Shown here piece after piece: positions 7,463 through 16,073 of a stretch of DNA of 64,000 bases (position 1 is its first letter; each line of letters starts with the position of its first letter). A program made the position numbers and the translations under genes. The notes under the pieces were generated by a model. It saw only the letters and a program-made list of their open reading frames with translations. It was not told the origin of the DNA and searched no databases. Source of the stretch: Pseudovibrio zosterae (GTDB lineage Bacteria > Pseudomonadota > Alphaproteobacteria > Rhizobiales > Stappiaceae); the NCBI RefSeq assembly GCF_033843645.1, contig NZ_JAWXVZ010000008.1:124001-188000 (forward strand). Direction: 5' to 3'.

Positions 7463-8869
7463 TCACACGGAGGCACCTCCTTCGCTTTGGAGTCTGTGCC
7501 GGAGATCGCTGACATATTTCAACTTTACGATTTCCTCCAGATTCCAGCGAAACTCTGTACACTTATGGCTTGCGTCGCCTTGGGCTATCTCCTCATAAGA
7601 ACAGCCAGCGATGCACAGGGGCAGATAGGGGCAAGCCCGACATTCTTCGCTTTCAAAGCGATCAAATGCCTCCCATTGTGCAAGTTGAGGGCGATACGTT
7701 TCCCCCTGCTCACTGAGCTGCCCGACACAAGCATCTCGTTCGCCCACATCGTTCCAGCATTTGTACAGGTATCCATCAGGGTCGATCACAAATGCATTTG
7801 AGCAAATGGCCCCGCACCCGTTCCCAAGTCTGGGAAAGGTTTCAATATCCTGCCCCCTAGTCAGCGCCTCCATGCCTCTTTGCACTTCGTATTCTGCAAA
7901 CTCGCGGCGCGTATAACAGTTCTCGGCATAAGCTCGAGACGCGTCAGTGACGGCGTCAACCTTTCCTGGATACACGTAGACTTTGTCTGACAAGCCATCG
8001 GCGGCCACCATGTCGCGGATGATATCGAGATCCTCAGGGTTGGTCTTGTCGATGTTGACCCGCAGGCTGATGCGCTCGAAGTGTCGACTGGCGGTCTTCA
8101 GGTTTTCATAGATGCGATCAAACGTCCCTCGGCCATTCTTCAGTTTGCGGCGCTTGTTGTGAGAAGGGGCGGCCCCATCAAGTGTAATCTGAACAAAAGA
8201 TACGCCTGTGTTGCTGAGTGTGCGTGCAAGTTCCTCCTCCAGCAAATATCCATTGGTAATCATGGAACTGCCGAAATTCACGTTGGCTTCCTTGCAGGCT
8301 TCAAAGAAGTAGCGTTGCAGGTCCAAAACGCGGTCTTTCACCAAAAGTGGTTCGCCGCCGTACCAGGACACGGAAAAATCACTCAGATAGCGAAGTTGTT
8401 TACTTACAAAAGCTTTGATGCGCTCCGTCACTTCCGCGTTCATGTGTCGAGACTTATGATCCTGATAGCAATAGGGGCAACGGAAGTTGCAGGCCAAGGT
8501 AGGTGCGATGGTGAGCGCAAGCCTGGCACTCCCAAAACGGGCGTTCTGGTCCATGGCCTTCAACAGTCGCCGTTCATCGAGGCTGGCATCAACAACAAAA
8601 CCACCGGATTTAAGTGCTTGCACAAGATCTGCGGGCAGCCTTTTGGTGAGGGCTTCTGCCGTAATTGGCGAAGCGTCTAGAGCGTTGTCCAGCTGCGATG
8701 CGAGCTTTTTTGAGATGCGGAGGACAGCATTTGTTCTGGAATTGTAAAGCAAACACGCGCCAGACACTTCTCCAAGACCAAATCTAAAGTTGTAGATAGA
8801 TGATTGCAGATCAGGAACAGGTGGCGCGTTTTTGTCTTGATGAATCTGAAGTTTGGACTTCGTCAACAT
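7463..8869 (-). CDS. Radical SAM/SPASM peptide maturase
   Basis: A 468-residue enzyme. An N-terminal region (about 1-110) could form a RiPP recognition element. The radical SAM core starts with the CX3CX2C cluster motif CNFRCPYC (C127, C131, C134) followed by WYGGEP. The SPASM region has cysteines at about 352, 356, 371, 381, 410, 413, 419, 423 and 437, enough for two auxiliary 4Fe-4S clusters. SPASM maturases install thioether, C-C or C-O crosslinks, or epimerise residues, in precursor peptides. The ATG at 8869 is chosen because GGAGG lies 6 bp upstream; 18 further codons are open but unlike the family. It is the first gene of the cluster, behind an FNR-type promoter, and the cysteine-rich peptide gene follows directly. 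Confidence 0.9.
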   Translation of the reverse strand: MLTKSKLQIHQDKNAPPVPDLQSSIYNFRFGLGEVSGACLLYNSRTNAVLRISKKLASQLDNALDASPITAEALTKRLPADLVQALKSGGFVVDASLDERRLLKAMDQNARFGSARLALTIAPTLACNFRCPYCYQDHKSRHMNAEVTERIKAFVSKQLRYLSDFSVSWYGGEPLLVKDRVLDLQRYFFEACKEANVNFGSSMITNGYLLEEELARTLSNTGVSFVQITLDGAAPSHNKRRKLKNGRGTFDRIYENLKTASRHFERISLRVNIDKTNPEDLDIIRDMVAADGLSDKVYVYPGKVDAVTDASRAYAENCYTRREFAEYEVQRGMEALTRGQDIETFPRLGNGCGAICSNAFVIDPDGYLYKCWNDVGERDACVGQLSEQGETYRPQLAQWEAFDRFESEECRACPYLPLCIAGCSYEEIAQGDASHKCTEFRWNLEEIVKLKYVSDLRHRLQSEGGASV

Positions 8870-8911
8870 GAGGAACCTCCCGATCGATAAGAACCGGATT
8901 CGCATTCCCCT

Positions 8912-8952
8912 AGGATAGATCATCGAAGATAATTATTATTGACATGCATCAA
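8912..8952 (-). promoter_or_regulatory. FNR-type box and -10 element of the RiPP operon promoter
   Basis: TTGACATGCATCAA at 8939-8952 fits the FNR/FnrL consensus TTGAT-N4-ATCAA with one mismatch. On the minus strand a TATCCT hexamer lies at 8917-8912. The box centre and the hexamer centre are 31 bp apart, the spacing of a class II FNR-activated promoter (box near -41.5). The radical SAM start codon is about 35 bp beyond the predicted transcription start. The surrounding DNA is strongly AT-rich. Confidence 0.6.
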
Positions 8953-9457
8953 TTTGAAAGACGCAACTATTTCATCGAAAATTGTTTGTAAATATGCTTG
9001 TTTTATATTTTTTAAATAGTGTTTTAGATCGATTTATATTTTGAAAAAATCTGGAATAACCACAGACGGAAACCTGCCGAGCACTTTTCTTACGCTGTTG
9101 AGCATCCTAGTTTCTGTTGACAAAGTAGGTTCCCAAATCCGTTGAGCTGTGTTCAGGACTTATACATTTGGAGGCAGGCACATCATACAACATGCGCCCC
9201 CTCAAGAAAGCGCCCGGCCGTAACGGGGCGAACGCTGCGTCGGCTGGAGTGTGCTATTGCTCTTTCCAGCGACTTTTCAGTCACTCTCAGGCCGGTTTGC
9301 CTTGCGCAGCCTTTGCGTTTACTTCGCAAGGCACTGCCAAAGGATACGAGGCAGCAAAATCAGGTTCGATGGCCTGTTATGGAGCGCAGCTTTGAAACTG
9401 CGATCCACTATTAGGGATTTGCCTGGACCGATGCCTATTCTACGGTCGCCAATACTC
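8953..9457. other. Intergenic region, no supported gene
   Basis: The first 110 bp are very AT-rich (upstream part of the RiPP promoter). The rest, to 9457, has normal composition and carries overlapping short frames in three phases with no ribosome binding site, so I see no gene. It separates two leftward operons. Confidence 0.5.
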
Positions 9458-10549
9458 TTATATACTTGCCGTTACAGCTGAGCGTTCTTGCACGGGCAGC
9501 ATCCAACCTTCTTTAATCTGCACAAACACCTCGTCGCCTGGGCTTACGGGGACTTCTGCAGGACAGGTCGCCAACAGATTGCACGGCTCACCATCACAGA
9601 GCTCGACCGAAACCAAGGTATTTGGGCCAGTATACCGGGCCGATACAACCCGCGCCTTTATCGATGATCCGGTCTCTTCGGCAATCAGGCAGTTCTCCGG
9701 CCTCAGGCAGACCTCAGCAGGACCGGAGGCAGAACCTTGCGGTGCATGAACAGTGAAATTTCCGCCCCCGAAGGCGACCTGGGCGGTCCCTGTGCCAGCT
9801 TCCAAGCAAACCACCGGCAAGACGGAGCCGCGACCGATGAACCGAGCAACATCAACGTCAAGCGGCCTGTTGTAGAGATATCGCGGTGTGTCAATTTGCC
9901 GAAGATCCCCGTCCATCATCACGGCGACCCTGTCTGCCAGAGCCAGCGCCTCCGACTGATCGTGGGTTACGAAGATCATTGTAGCGCCAGTCTCCCGATG
10001 AATTCTGCGGAACTCGTCCTGCATGGTTTCGCGAAGATTGGCATCAAGGTTGGCAAGCGGCTCATCAAGCAGAATAACCGAATTGCGGGCCGCCAGGGTC
10101 CGCGCCAAGGCAACCCGCTGGCGCTGACCACCCGAAAGCTCCGCAGGCTGACGCTGCGTGTAGTCCTGCAAGCCAACGGACTCCAGTGCCTGATCGACAC
10201 GTTTTCGTTTCTCCGCGGCGGGGACACGGTCCACGTCGAGTGCAAATGCGACATTGTCCCAGACCGACATATGTGGCCACAACGCATAGGATTGAAACAC
10301 CATACCCAGCCCACGGCGCTCGGTTGGCACATGGGTCCGTGCGGTAGAAACCGCTGCCCCGTTCAGGTGAATTTCACCGCCGTCGAGCCCCTCAAATCCA
10401 GCAATCAGCCGGAGCAATGTGGACTTGCCGCAACCTGATGGGCCAAGCAGGGCCACAAACTCTCCGGGCTCCACGTGCATGGACACATTGTTCAAAACGA
10501 GCTTTTCACCGAAGGATTTGCGAACATTGGAAATTTTCAGGCCTGCCAT
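9458..10549 (-). CDS. ABC transporter ATP-binding protein (iron/phosphonate/spermidine type)
   Basis: A 363-residue ATPase with Walker A GPSGCGKST (about 36-44), the Q-loop in VFQSYALWPHM, signature LSGGQRQRVALARTL, Walker B VILLDEP and the switch histidine in FVTHD. A C-terminal TOBE-like regulatory domain (about 240-360) follows. This is the FbpC/PotA/PhnT type. Its start overlaps the permease stop by 13 bp, so it is the last gene of a three-gene importer operon. The importer type is clear; the substrate is not. Confidence 0.9.
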   Translation of the reverse strand: MAGLKISNVRKSFGEKLVLNNVSMHVEPGEFVALLGPSGCGKSTLLRLIAGFEGLDGGEIHLNGAAVSTARTHVPTERRGLGMVFQSYALWPHMSVWDNVAFALDVDRVPAAEKRKRVDQALESVGLQDYTQRQPAELSGGQRQRVALARTLAARNSVILLDEPLANLDANLRETMQDEFRRIHRETGATMIFVTHDQSEALALADRVAVMMDGDLRQIDTPRYLYNRPLDVDVARFIGRGSVLPVVCLEAGTGTAQVAFGGGNFTVHAPQGSASGPAEVCLRPENCLIAEETGSSIKARVVSARYTGPNTLVSVELCDGEPCNLLATCPAEVPVSPGDEVFVQIKEGWMLPVQERSAVTASI

Positions 10550-12258
10550 GGCAGAACTCCTTTGGGTAGCCAGCGCGCGATCGCAGTCGCAAGTGCGGCG
10601 GCAGCGAATGTTACGGCAACGGCCAAGACTGATGCGGCGGCGGCGCCTGTCGCGTTGCCCTCATCATACAGGTTGAACACAAGCACCCCGACGGTCTCAT
10701 TTCCGCGGCTCCACAACAGGGCTGAGACGGTCAGTTCGTTATAGGCAGACAACACAACAAGGAGCACCCCGGCACCGGCGGCAGGTGCAACCGAAGGCAG
10801 AAGAATGCGCCGCATGCGCAACACAGGTCCCGCGCCAGCGATGCGCGCAGCCTCGTCCAATGCAGGATCCATGGCTTCGAACGCCGCCGTGACAGGACGA
10901 AGGCTCAGCGCCAGAAAGCGCGCAAGATAGGCAAGAAGGATCAGCCAACCAGTCCCGTAGAGACCAATGCCCAGCACGGGGATGGGCCGCAGAAACGCCA
11001 GAATGAAGGCAATCGAGATCACAACACCCGGCAGCGCATATGGCAAGTCGGCGCACCGATTGAGCACCCGGGCCAGCCGGTTGCGGCGGTTGAGCATCAT
11101 CCAAGCCAACGGAACAGCGATCAACATGCTCAGGACCGCGGATGCTGCAGAAAGCCATGCCGAATTGACAAAGGCGCGCCGGGCCGTTGAATTTGACAGC
11201 ACATCTGCGTAATGCGAAATCGTCATTGTCTCCGAGGTCAAAGGCAGACCAAGGGCCTTTACAACGGATGTACCCACCAGTGCAAACACAGGCAGCACAG
11301 ATGCAGGGATCAAAAGAAGCAGCACACTGACCGTAAGCGCAATCCTTGTCCGCTGCGACACCTTGAACTGCACCGGCATGCCCTGTCCGGACAAAACGAC
11401 CCGCGCGCGTGCCTGTGCAAAGCCCTGAGCGGTAAGAGCAATCACCGCAATCAAGGCCAGCAAGAGGGACAACACGGCCACCTCACCAAGGACAGAAGGG
11501 CCGAACCCGGACAGCCGTTGATAGATCAGAGCCGTCAGCATCGTGTACCGCCCCGGTATGCCCAGCAAAGCAGGAATGCCGAAATTCCCCACCGCCGCAG
11601 CAAAGGCCAAGGCCCCGCCTGCGAGAAAACTCGGCCGCAGCAGAGGGAACACAATCCGCCAAAGGGAGCGCATACTCCCAGCGCCCGCAAGGTTGCCAGC
11701 TTCCAGAAGATCGTTGGGTATCGACCGAAGCCCCGCGCGTACGGCCAAGAAAACGATCGGCATGTGCTCAATACCCATGAGCAGTATAATGCCTTCCCGC
11801 GAATAAAGCGGGTTGCGTGTGCCCGGCTCAGGCGCAAGGCCAATCGCTCCAAGAATAACGGAGGACGGACCGGTCAGCTCGAGCCACGCGAGGGCGGCAA
11901 TCTGGGCCGGAACAAGCATGGGGACCAGCACCAGGAACGTCAAAAAAGCGCGCCCAACGGGCCGCGCTGCGCCAAGCACAAGCGCCAGATATCCTCCAAG
12001 AACGAGCGAAACCGCAGTGGCTCCCAGGCTCGCTTCGACCGTTCGATAGGCGGCCAGACGGGTACTTGGCGCAGCCATTACTTCCGCAACAGTCGGCAGC
12101 TCGGTTGTACCGATTTCGGCAAACAGGAGTAACAACGGTACTACGCACAGGCCCACAACATAGAGGGAGAGGCCTGCCAGTAAAACCTTACTGGCCATTG
12201 CGCCGTTGGTGAGCGCGCGTGGAACGCGCGCCCATTGTGTGTTGCTGGACTGCACCAC
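10537..12258 (-). CDS. ABC transporter permease, fused two-domain type
   Basis: A 573-residue membrane protein with about 12 helices. It consists of two BPD_transp_1 permease domains in one chain; EAA loops appear near EAGNLAGAGSMRSLWRIVFP (first half) and DEAARIAGAGPVLRMRRIL (second half). Such fused permeases (SfuB/FbpB-like) serve importers for ferric iron, 2-aminoethylphosphonate and similar anions. It starts 2 bp after the binding-protein gene ends and overlaps the ATPase gene, so the three proteins form one complex in the inner membrane. Confidence 0.9.
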   Translation of the reverse strand: MVQSSNTQWARVPRALTNGAMASKVLLAGLSLYVVGLCVVPLLLLFAEIGTTELPTVAEVMAAPSTRLAAYRTVEASLGATAVSLVLGGYLALVLGAARPVGRAFLTFLVLVPMLVPAQIAALAWLELTGPSSVILGAIGLAPEPGTRNPLYSREGIILLMGIEHMPIVFLAVRAGLRSIPNDLLEAGNLAGAGSMRSLWRIVFPLLRPSFLAGGALAFAAAVGNFGIPALLGIPGRYTMLTALIYQRLSGFGPSVLGEVAVLSLLLALIAVIALTAQGFAQARARVVLSGQGMPVQFKVSQRTRIALTVSVLLLLIPASVLPVFALVGTSVVKALGLPLTSETMTISHYADVLSNSTARRAFVNSAWLSAASAVLSMLIAVPLAWMMLNRRNRLARVLNRCADLPYALPGVVISIAFILAFLRPIPVLGIGLYGTGWLILLAYLARFLALSLRPVTAAFEAMDPALDEAARIAGAGPVLRMRRILLPSVAPAAGAGVLLVVLSAYNELTVSALLWSRGNETVGVLVFNLYDEGNATGAAAASVLAVAVTFAAAALATAIARWLPKGVLPWQA

Positions 12259-12260
12259 GG

Positions 12261-13244
12261 TTATCCCCCGAACAATTCGGCAAAGGTGCGTTTCAGATCA
12301 TCTGTGGACTGCATCAGCTCAGAGGCGTCAAGCGGCATGATTTTCAAAGACGCAGGGTCTGGGTATCCTTCAGGAGCAGAAATGCCCGCACGGATCGGGA
12401 AGTAGTTCTGTGTTACGGCGTGTTCTGATGCCTGCTGGCTGAGCTGGAAATCGACAAAGGCTTTGGCCGCATCGACATTCTTCGCAGAGGCAAGGATGGC
12501 AACAGGCTGATTGATCACGCTCACGCCTTCCTCAGGGAAGACGAAATCCACTGGCGAACCCTTCAACTTCTGACCAAAAGCCATGTAGTCGATGATGATA
12601 CCGTAGGCTTTTTCACCTCGGCTGACCGCATCGCGAACGGAGCCGTTCCCCTTGCCTGCGATTGCGCCGTTCGCTGCCAGCGCTTCGTAGTAGTCCCAGC
12701 CCATACCCTGTTGCTGTGTAACCGTTCCCACATGCGCCAAGGCCGCGCCGGAATAAAGTGGAGATGGCATGATGACCTGGTTCTCGGCCGCTGGCGCCAG
12801 AAGGTCTTGCCAGGACGTCGGCTTGGGAACATCCATCCGCGTGTTGTAGATAATTCCAGTTGTAATCATCTTGGTCCCGAACCAGTACCCTTCCGGATCA
12901 TACTGGCCGGCAGGCAGGGCAGAAACATCCGCTTCAGGATAGGGCTGCAACACGTCCTGCGCTTTGAGCTGCTCCATCGCCACACTATCAGCGATCAACA
13001 GAACGTCGGGCTGCGGGTTGCCGCCAGCAATTTCCGCCTGAAGCTTGTTCAGAACCTCTGTGGTGCCAGAGCGATACACGTCGACCGAGATGTCCGGGTG
13101 TTGTTCGTTGAACAGTTCCAGAACGGATTCCATCTGCGCAGTAGGCTGCGAGGTATAGAGCACGAGATCTGCCGCCTCGGCGGTGGTGGCGCTGGCGACA
13201 ACAAGCGCCGCCGCACAGGTCTTGCTAAACAACTTCTGAATCAT
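12261..13244 (-). CDS. Periplasmic solute-binding protein of the ABC importer
   Basis: A 327-residue extracellular solute-binding protein. It has a signal peptide (MIQKLFSKTCAAALVVASA, cleavage near AEAAD) followed by DLVLYTSQPTAQMESVLELF, the start typical of the FbpA/PhnS cluster. The ATG at 13244 has AAGGAG upstream and is preferred over a start at 13271. It is the first gene of the importer operon, divergent from an RpiR regulator, with two palindromic operators in the 148-bp gap. No ferric-ligand tyrosine pair is evident to me. The phosphosugar-type regulator and the hydrolases opposite suggest an organophosphate ligand, which is inference. Confidence 0.85.
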   Translation of the reverse strand: MIQKLFSKTCAAALVVASATTAEAADLVLYTSQPTAQMESVLELFNEQHPDISVDVYRSGTTEVLNKLQAEIAGGNPQPDVLLIADSVAMEQLKAQDVLQPYPEADVSALPAGQYDPEGYWFGTKMITTGIIYNTRMDVPKPTSWQDLLAPAAENQVIMPSPLYSGAALAHVGTVTQQQGMGWDYYEALAANGAIAGKGNGSVRDAVSRGEKAYGIIIDYMAFGQKLKGSPVDFVFPEEGVSVINQPVAILASAKNVDAAKAFVDFQLSQQASEHAVTQNYFPIRAGISAPEGYPDPASLKIMPLDASELMQSTDDLKRTFAELFGG

Positions 13245-13314
13245 AGGAGTATCTCCTTGGAGTGGACTCACCCGGCAGCCGGGCGCCTCCTCATATGTCA
13301 GAGCTGCTGCCCTC

Positions 13315-13364
13315 TTGCAACATGTGTTGCAAATAATTCATAAACCCGCAACACCTGTTGCAAG
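13315..13364. promoter_or_regulatory. Two palindromic operators between the importer operon and rpiR-type gene
   Basis: Site 1 (13315-13332) is the perfect palindrome TTGCAACATGTGTTGCAA. Site 2 (13347-13364) is CGCAACACCTGTTGCAAG, the same motif (TTGCAACA-N2-TGTTGCAA) with outer mismatches. The centres are 32 bp apart, about three helical turns, so two dimers could bind the same face. Their position between the divergent genes points to the RpiR regulator as ligand-controlled repressor of both units. Confidence 0.75.
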
Positions 13365-13392
13365 AACTGAGCAAAGCTGATATCAGGCCCAC

Positions 13393-14232
13393 ATGAGCAT
13401 TATTCGAACCCTTACGCCGACCTCCGGCAGTCTCACCGCCACAGAGCAGAAAATTGTGGCAGCAGTTGAAGCTGAGCCAATGAAGGCCGCCATGCTGTCA
13501 GTGGCCGCCTTGGCAAAGGAGGTTGGCGTGCATCGTTCCAGCCTTGTGAGATTGGCCCACAAACTGGGATTTGACGGATACCCCGAACTCCGCGCCCAAA
13601 TTCACTCGGAGGTCTTTCGGGCAAATGAACCAGAAGAGCGCCTGCGCGAACGTCTTGGCAACTTGCCAGTCGGGCAAGTGCTATCGGACTTGGTGAAGCG
13701 CGAAACCAATGCCCTTGCTGAACTGCAAACAATGATCAGCGAAGCGGATCTTGAAGCGGCAGCACAGATACTCAACGGAGCTCAAAGAACCCTCGCCTGC
13801 GGTGAAGGGAGCAGCGGGTTTCTCGCAGATGTACTGACCGACCGGCTGGGGCGCGTGGGTATGGTTGCAGAAAGCATCCCGCTCAATCCACGAGAAATTG
13901 CCAAGCATCTTGCGAGTGCAAACAGCGGGGACGCCTTTGTCGCTGTGGCCGTCACACGAATGCCAGAGGTCTTGGTGCGTGCCATGGCCGTCGCCCGCAA
14001 CGCTGGCTTCCAGGTGCTGCTGATCACGGACACCAGCGTTCCTTTTGATGAAACCATACCCAACGTTACGCTGACAGTTCCGCGCAGCGCGGCCATTGAG
14101 GCACAGACGCTGGTTGTGCCCACCGCGCTGATATCAGCGCTGGTCCTTGCGGCAACCAAGTCTCTCGGAAACGAGGCTCTGGAAGCCGTAAAGCGCTATG
14201 GCGAACTGCGCCACTTGATCAAAGGGTCCTGA
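13393..14232 (+). CDS. MurR/RpiR-family transcriptional regulator
   Basis: A 279-residue protein with an N-terminal HTH_6 domain (about 1-80, including VAALAKEVGVHRSSLVRLAHKLGF) and a C-terminal SIS domain (about 115-260). SIS domains bind phosphorylated sugars, and RpiR proteins usually repress a neighbouring uptake and degradation set. It is divergent from the ABC importer and leads an operon with a metallo-hydrolase 4 bp downstream and a phosphatase. The two palindromes just upstream (13315-13364) are the likely binding sites. Confidence 0.9.
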   Translation: MSIIRTLTPTSGSLTATEQKIVAAVEAEPMKAAMLSVAALAKEVGVHRSSLVRLAHKLGFDGYPELRAQIHSEVFRANEPEERLRERLGNLPVGQVLSDLVKRETNALAELQTMISEADLEAAAQILNGAQRTLACGEGSSGFLADVLTDRLGRVGMVAESIPLNPREIAKHLASANSGDAFVAVAVTRMPEVLVRAMAVARNAGFQVLLITDTSVPFDETIPNVTLTVPRSAAIEAQTLVVPTALISALVLAATKSLGNEALEAVKRYGELRHLIKGS

Positions 14233-14235
14233 AGA

Positions 14236-15273
14236 ATGCATGTCGTGCACTCCCTCAGCTCTGGCTTTGGGTACAAGGAGGCAGCCGCCTTCGTGATCGA
14301 ACACCAAGGCAGGCGCGTGTTGCTTGATTGCGGACGCACGCGCACCTCGCAACCTGATCTCGCGGCGATCGGAAACGTTGATGCGATTTTGATATCGCAT
14401 CAGCATGGCGATCATGTAGGCGCACTCTCCATGAAGTCCGCACTGGGAGATCCTGATGTCTACGCAACCCGGTTTGTGGCCTCAACACTTGGCATAAAGG
14501 CCATGGACCTTCCACTGGCGGGAGAGATCAGCGTTGGTGGTTTGCACATCCAGACCGGCGCCAATGGCCATGCCCCCGGCGGGGTGTGGATTCACCTTTC
14601 AGCGGGCGAAGAAAGCCTGCTTTATTGCGGCGACATCCTGCCTGATAGCGAGGTTTTCCGCTACCAGCAGCCACCAGTGGCCAAGTCCGTCATATTGGAT
14701 GCGTCTTATGGACTGGAAGCGAGGCCGCAGAACGCCCGGCGCGCTGTGATTAACGACCTAAGACACCAAACGGCCCCGGTCTTGCTTCCCGCACCAGCAC
14801 AAGGGCGAAGCGTTGAAATCGCATTGGCGCTGCATCAAGCGGGCATGCGCGCCACCCTTTGCCCCAAAACGCGGGAGGCCTTCCACCACATGCTGTCGGA
14901 CCGGCAAGTCCTCTGGCCCGAAGCCTACAGCCGCCTCGAAGCCCTGCTGGAGCAAGACAGTCAAGACGCCTCGATACACCTGTTGGACGACGCCATGCTC
15001 ACAGGCTCCGACGCGCAGACCCTCGCGCTCAAGACACTCGAAGAAAACGGCACCGTCTTTTTTACAGGGCATCTTTCAGAGGGAAGCTTTGCCCATGGCC
15101 TGCTGCGGTCTGGGCGCGGGAGGCGTTCTGTCTGGCCCGTCCATCCCTCCATTTCACAAACCAAAAGCCTGCTCAAAGAGACGCAAGCCGAGCACTGTTT
15201 GCCCGCCTTTTGCGATAAGGACACGGCAACGCTGTTGCAGGGTGAACTGCTTTCCATTCTGGCCCAAAGTTGA
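14236..15273 (+). CDS. Metallo-beta-lactamase-fold hydrolase (possible phosphodiesterase)
   Basis: A 345-residue protein with the MBL metal motif HQHGDH (about residues 55-60), an upstream LLDCGRT segment, the CGD segment near 130-135, LDASYG near 155, and a final histidine likely in FTGHLSEG. The layout resembles the beta-CASP/RNase-J-like or PhnP-like phosphodiesterase branches more than lactamases. It lies 4 bp after the RpiR gene and 8 bp before the phosphatase start. The context suggests that it hydrolyses an imported organophosphate or cyclic phosphate, but the substrate cannot be read from sequence. Confidence 0.75.
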   Translation: MHVVHSLSSGFGYKEAAAFVIEHQGRRVLLDCGRTRTSQPDLAAIGNVDAILISHQHGDHVGALSMKSALGDPDVYATRFVASTLGIKAMDLPLAGEISVGGLHIQTGANGHAPGGVWIHLSAGEESLLYCGDILPDSEVFRYQQPPVAKSVILDASYGLEARPQNARRAVINDLRHQTAPVLLPAPAQGRSVEIALALHQAGMRATLCPKTREAFHHMLSDRQVLWPEAYSRLEALLEQDSQDASIHLLDDAMLTGSDAQTLALKTLEENGTVFFTGHLSEGSFAHGLLRSGRGRRSVWPVHPSISQTKSLLKETQAEHCLPAFCDKDTATLLQGELLSILAQS

Positions 15274-15281
15274 AACCAAAA

Positions 15282-15815
15282 ATGACAAGAAATATTCCCA
15301 CCCAACTATTCTTCCTGCGGCACGGAGAAACCGATTGGAATGCCCTCGGTTTAACCATGGGGCAAGCAAATGTCGCGCTGAACCGGACGGGCAAACAACA
15401 AGCATTTGCGGTCCGGGAACAAATCGAACGCTACAATGTCACGTCAGTCTGGCGCAGCCCGCTCAAGCGCTGCCAGCAGACGATGCAGCTGGCCGTCCCT
15501 GGCCTTTCCCGCCTCCCTGTATCTGTACTGCCGGGCTTGGCGGAGCGCAACTGGGGGGTCTATCAGGGCAAAAGCGCTGTGCTCAGACCGAGCTTTTACG
15601 ACAGCCCGCCCTCAGCAGAACCTTTTGACGCCTTTGTGGAGCGCGTTCGCGCCTCCATTTCGCTGATTGGCGACACCGACAGGCCTCTGGTGGTCTCACA
15701 CTCCGGCGTTTTCCGCGCTCTCTGCCAAATTTATGGATTGGAAACGCAAAAAGAGTCTGTGCCAAACGCATTGCCGCTGCAAATAGAACCGGGCCAGTTC
15801 CAAATGTGCGCCTGA
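15282..15815 (+). CDS. Histidine phosphatase family protein (phosphoglycerate mutase-like)
   Basis: A 177-residue protein with the catalytic RHG motif in FFLRHGETDWNALGL (near residue 13), an Arg in the SPLKRCQQTMQ helix and the second histidine in VVSHSGVFRAL. These phosphatases remove phosphate from small metabolites. The ATG at 15282 is chosen; a TTG at 15270 would add four residues and overlap the previous stop. As the third gene of the RpiR operon it may dephosphorylate the product of the MBL-fold hydrolase. This is inference. Confidence 0.85.
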   Translation: MTRNIPTQLFFLRHGETDWNALGLTMGQANVALNRTGKQQAFAVREQIERYNVTSVWRSPLKRCQQTMQLAVPGLSRLPVSVLPGLAERNWGVYQGKSAVLRPSFYDSPPSAEPFDAFVERVRASISLIGDTDRPLVVSHSGVFRALCQIYGLETQKESVPNALPLQIEPGQFQMCA

Positions 15816-16073
15816 TATCGCGCACACCATGCAGGGGCTGCTGTAGGCGCAAACAGCATGGCCCCTCCCTCTTCATCGCTTCAGCCGTTGACGTGAAACA
15901 AAGCTCTTTCCTGTGAGCCCGGAGCTGCGGACAGGGCAACGTCAAAAGTGTTTCCCTTTGCTGCAGTGCGCCTGCGCTCGTGAGGCTTGCTCAGAATGAC
16001 CACAGTCTTGTGGGTTGCACTCATCACGAGGTGCAAATACGCAAAACAGGACGTATCGGTTTCACGCGAGAAC

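Noticed and set aside
4712..9457. tRNA-Thr as attachment site of an integrated island carrying the RiPP operon
   Set aside because: I found no repeat of the tRNA 3' end at the other side and no integrase or transposase gene.
9142..9481. Overlapping 75-90 codon frames upstream of the ABC importer genes
   Set aside because: Three phases are open at once, none has a ribosome binding site or recognisable protein, and they run against the flanking operons.
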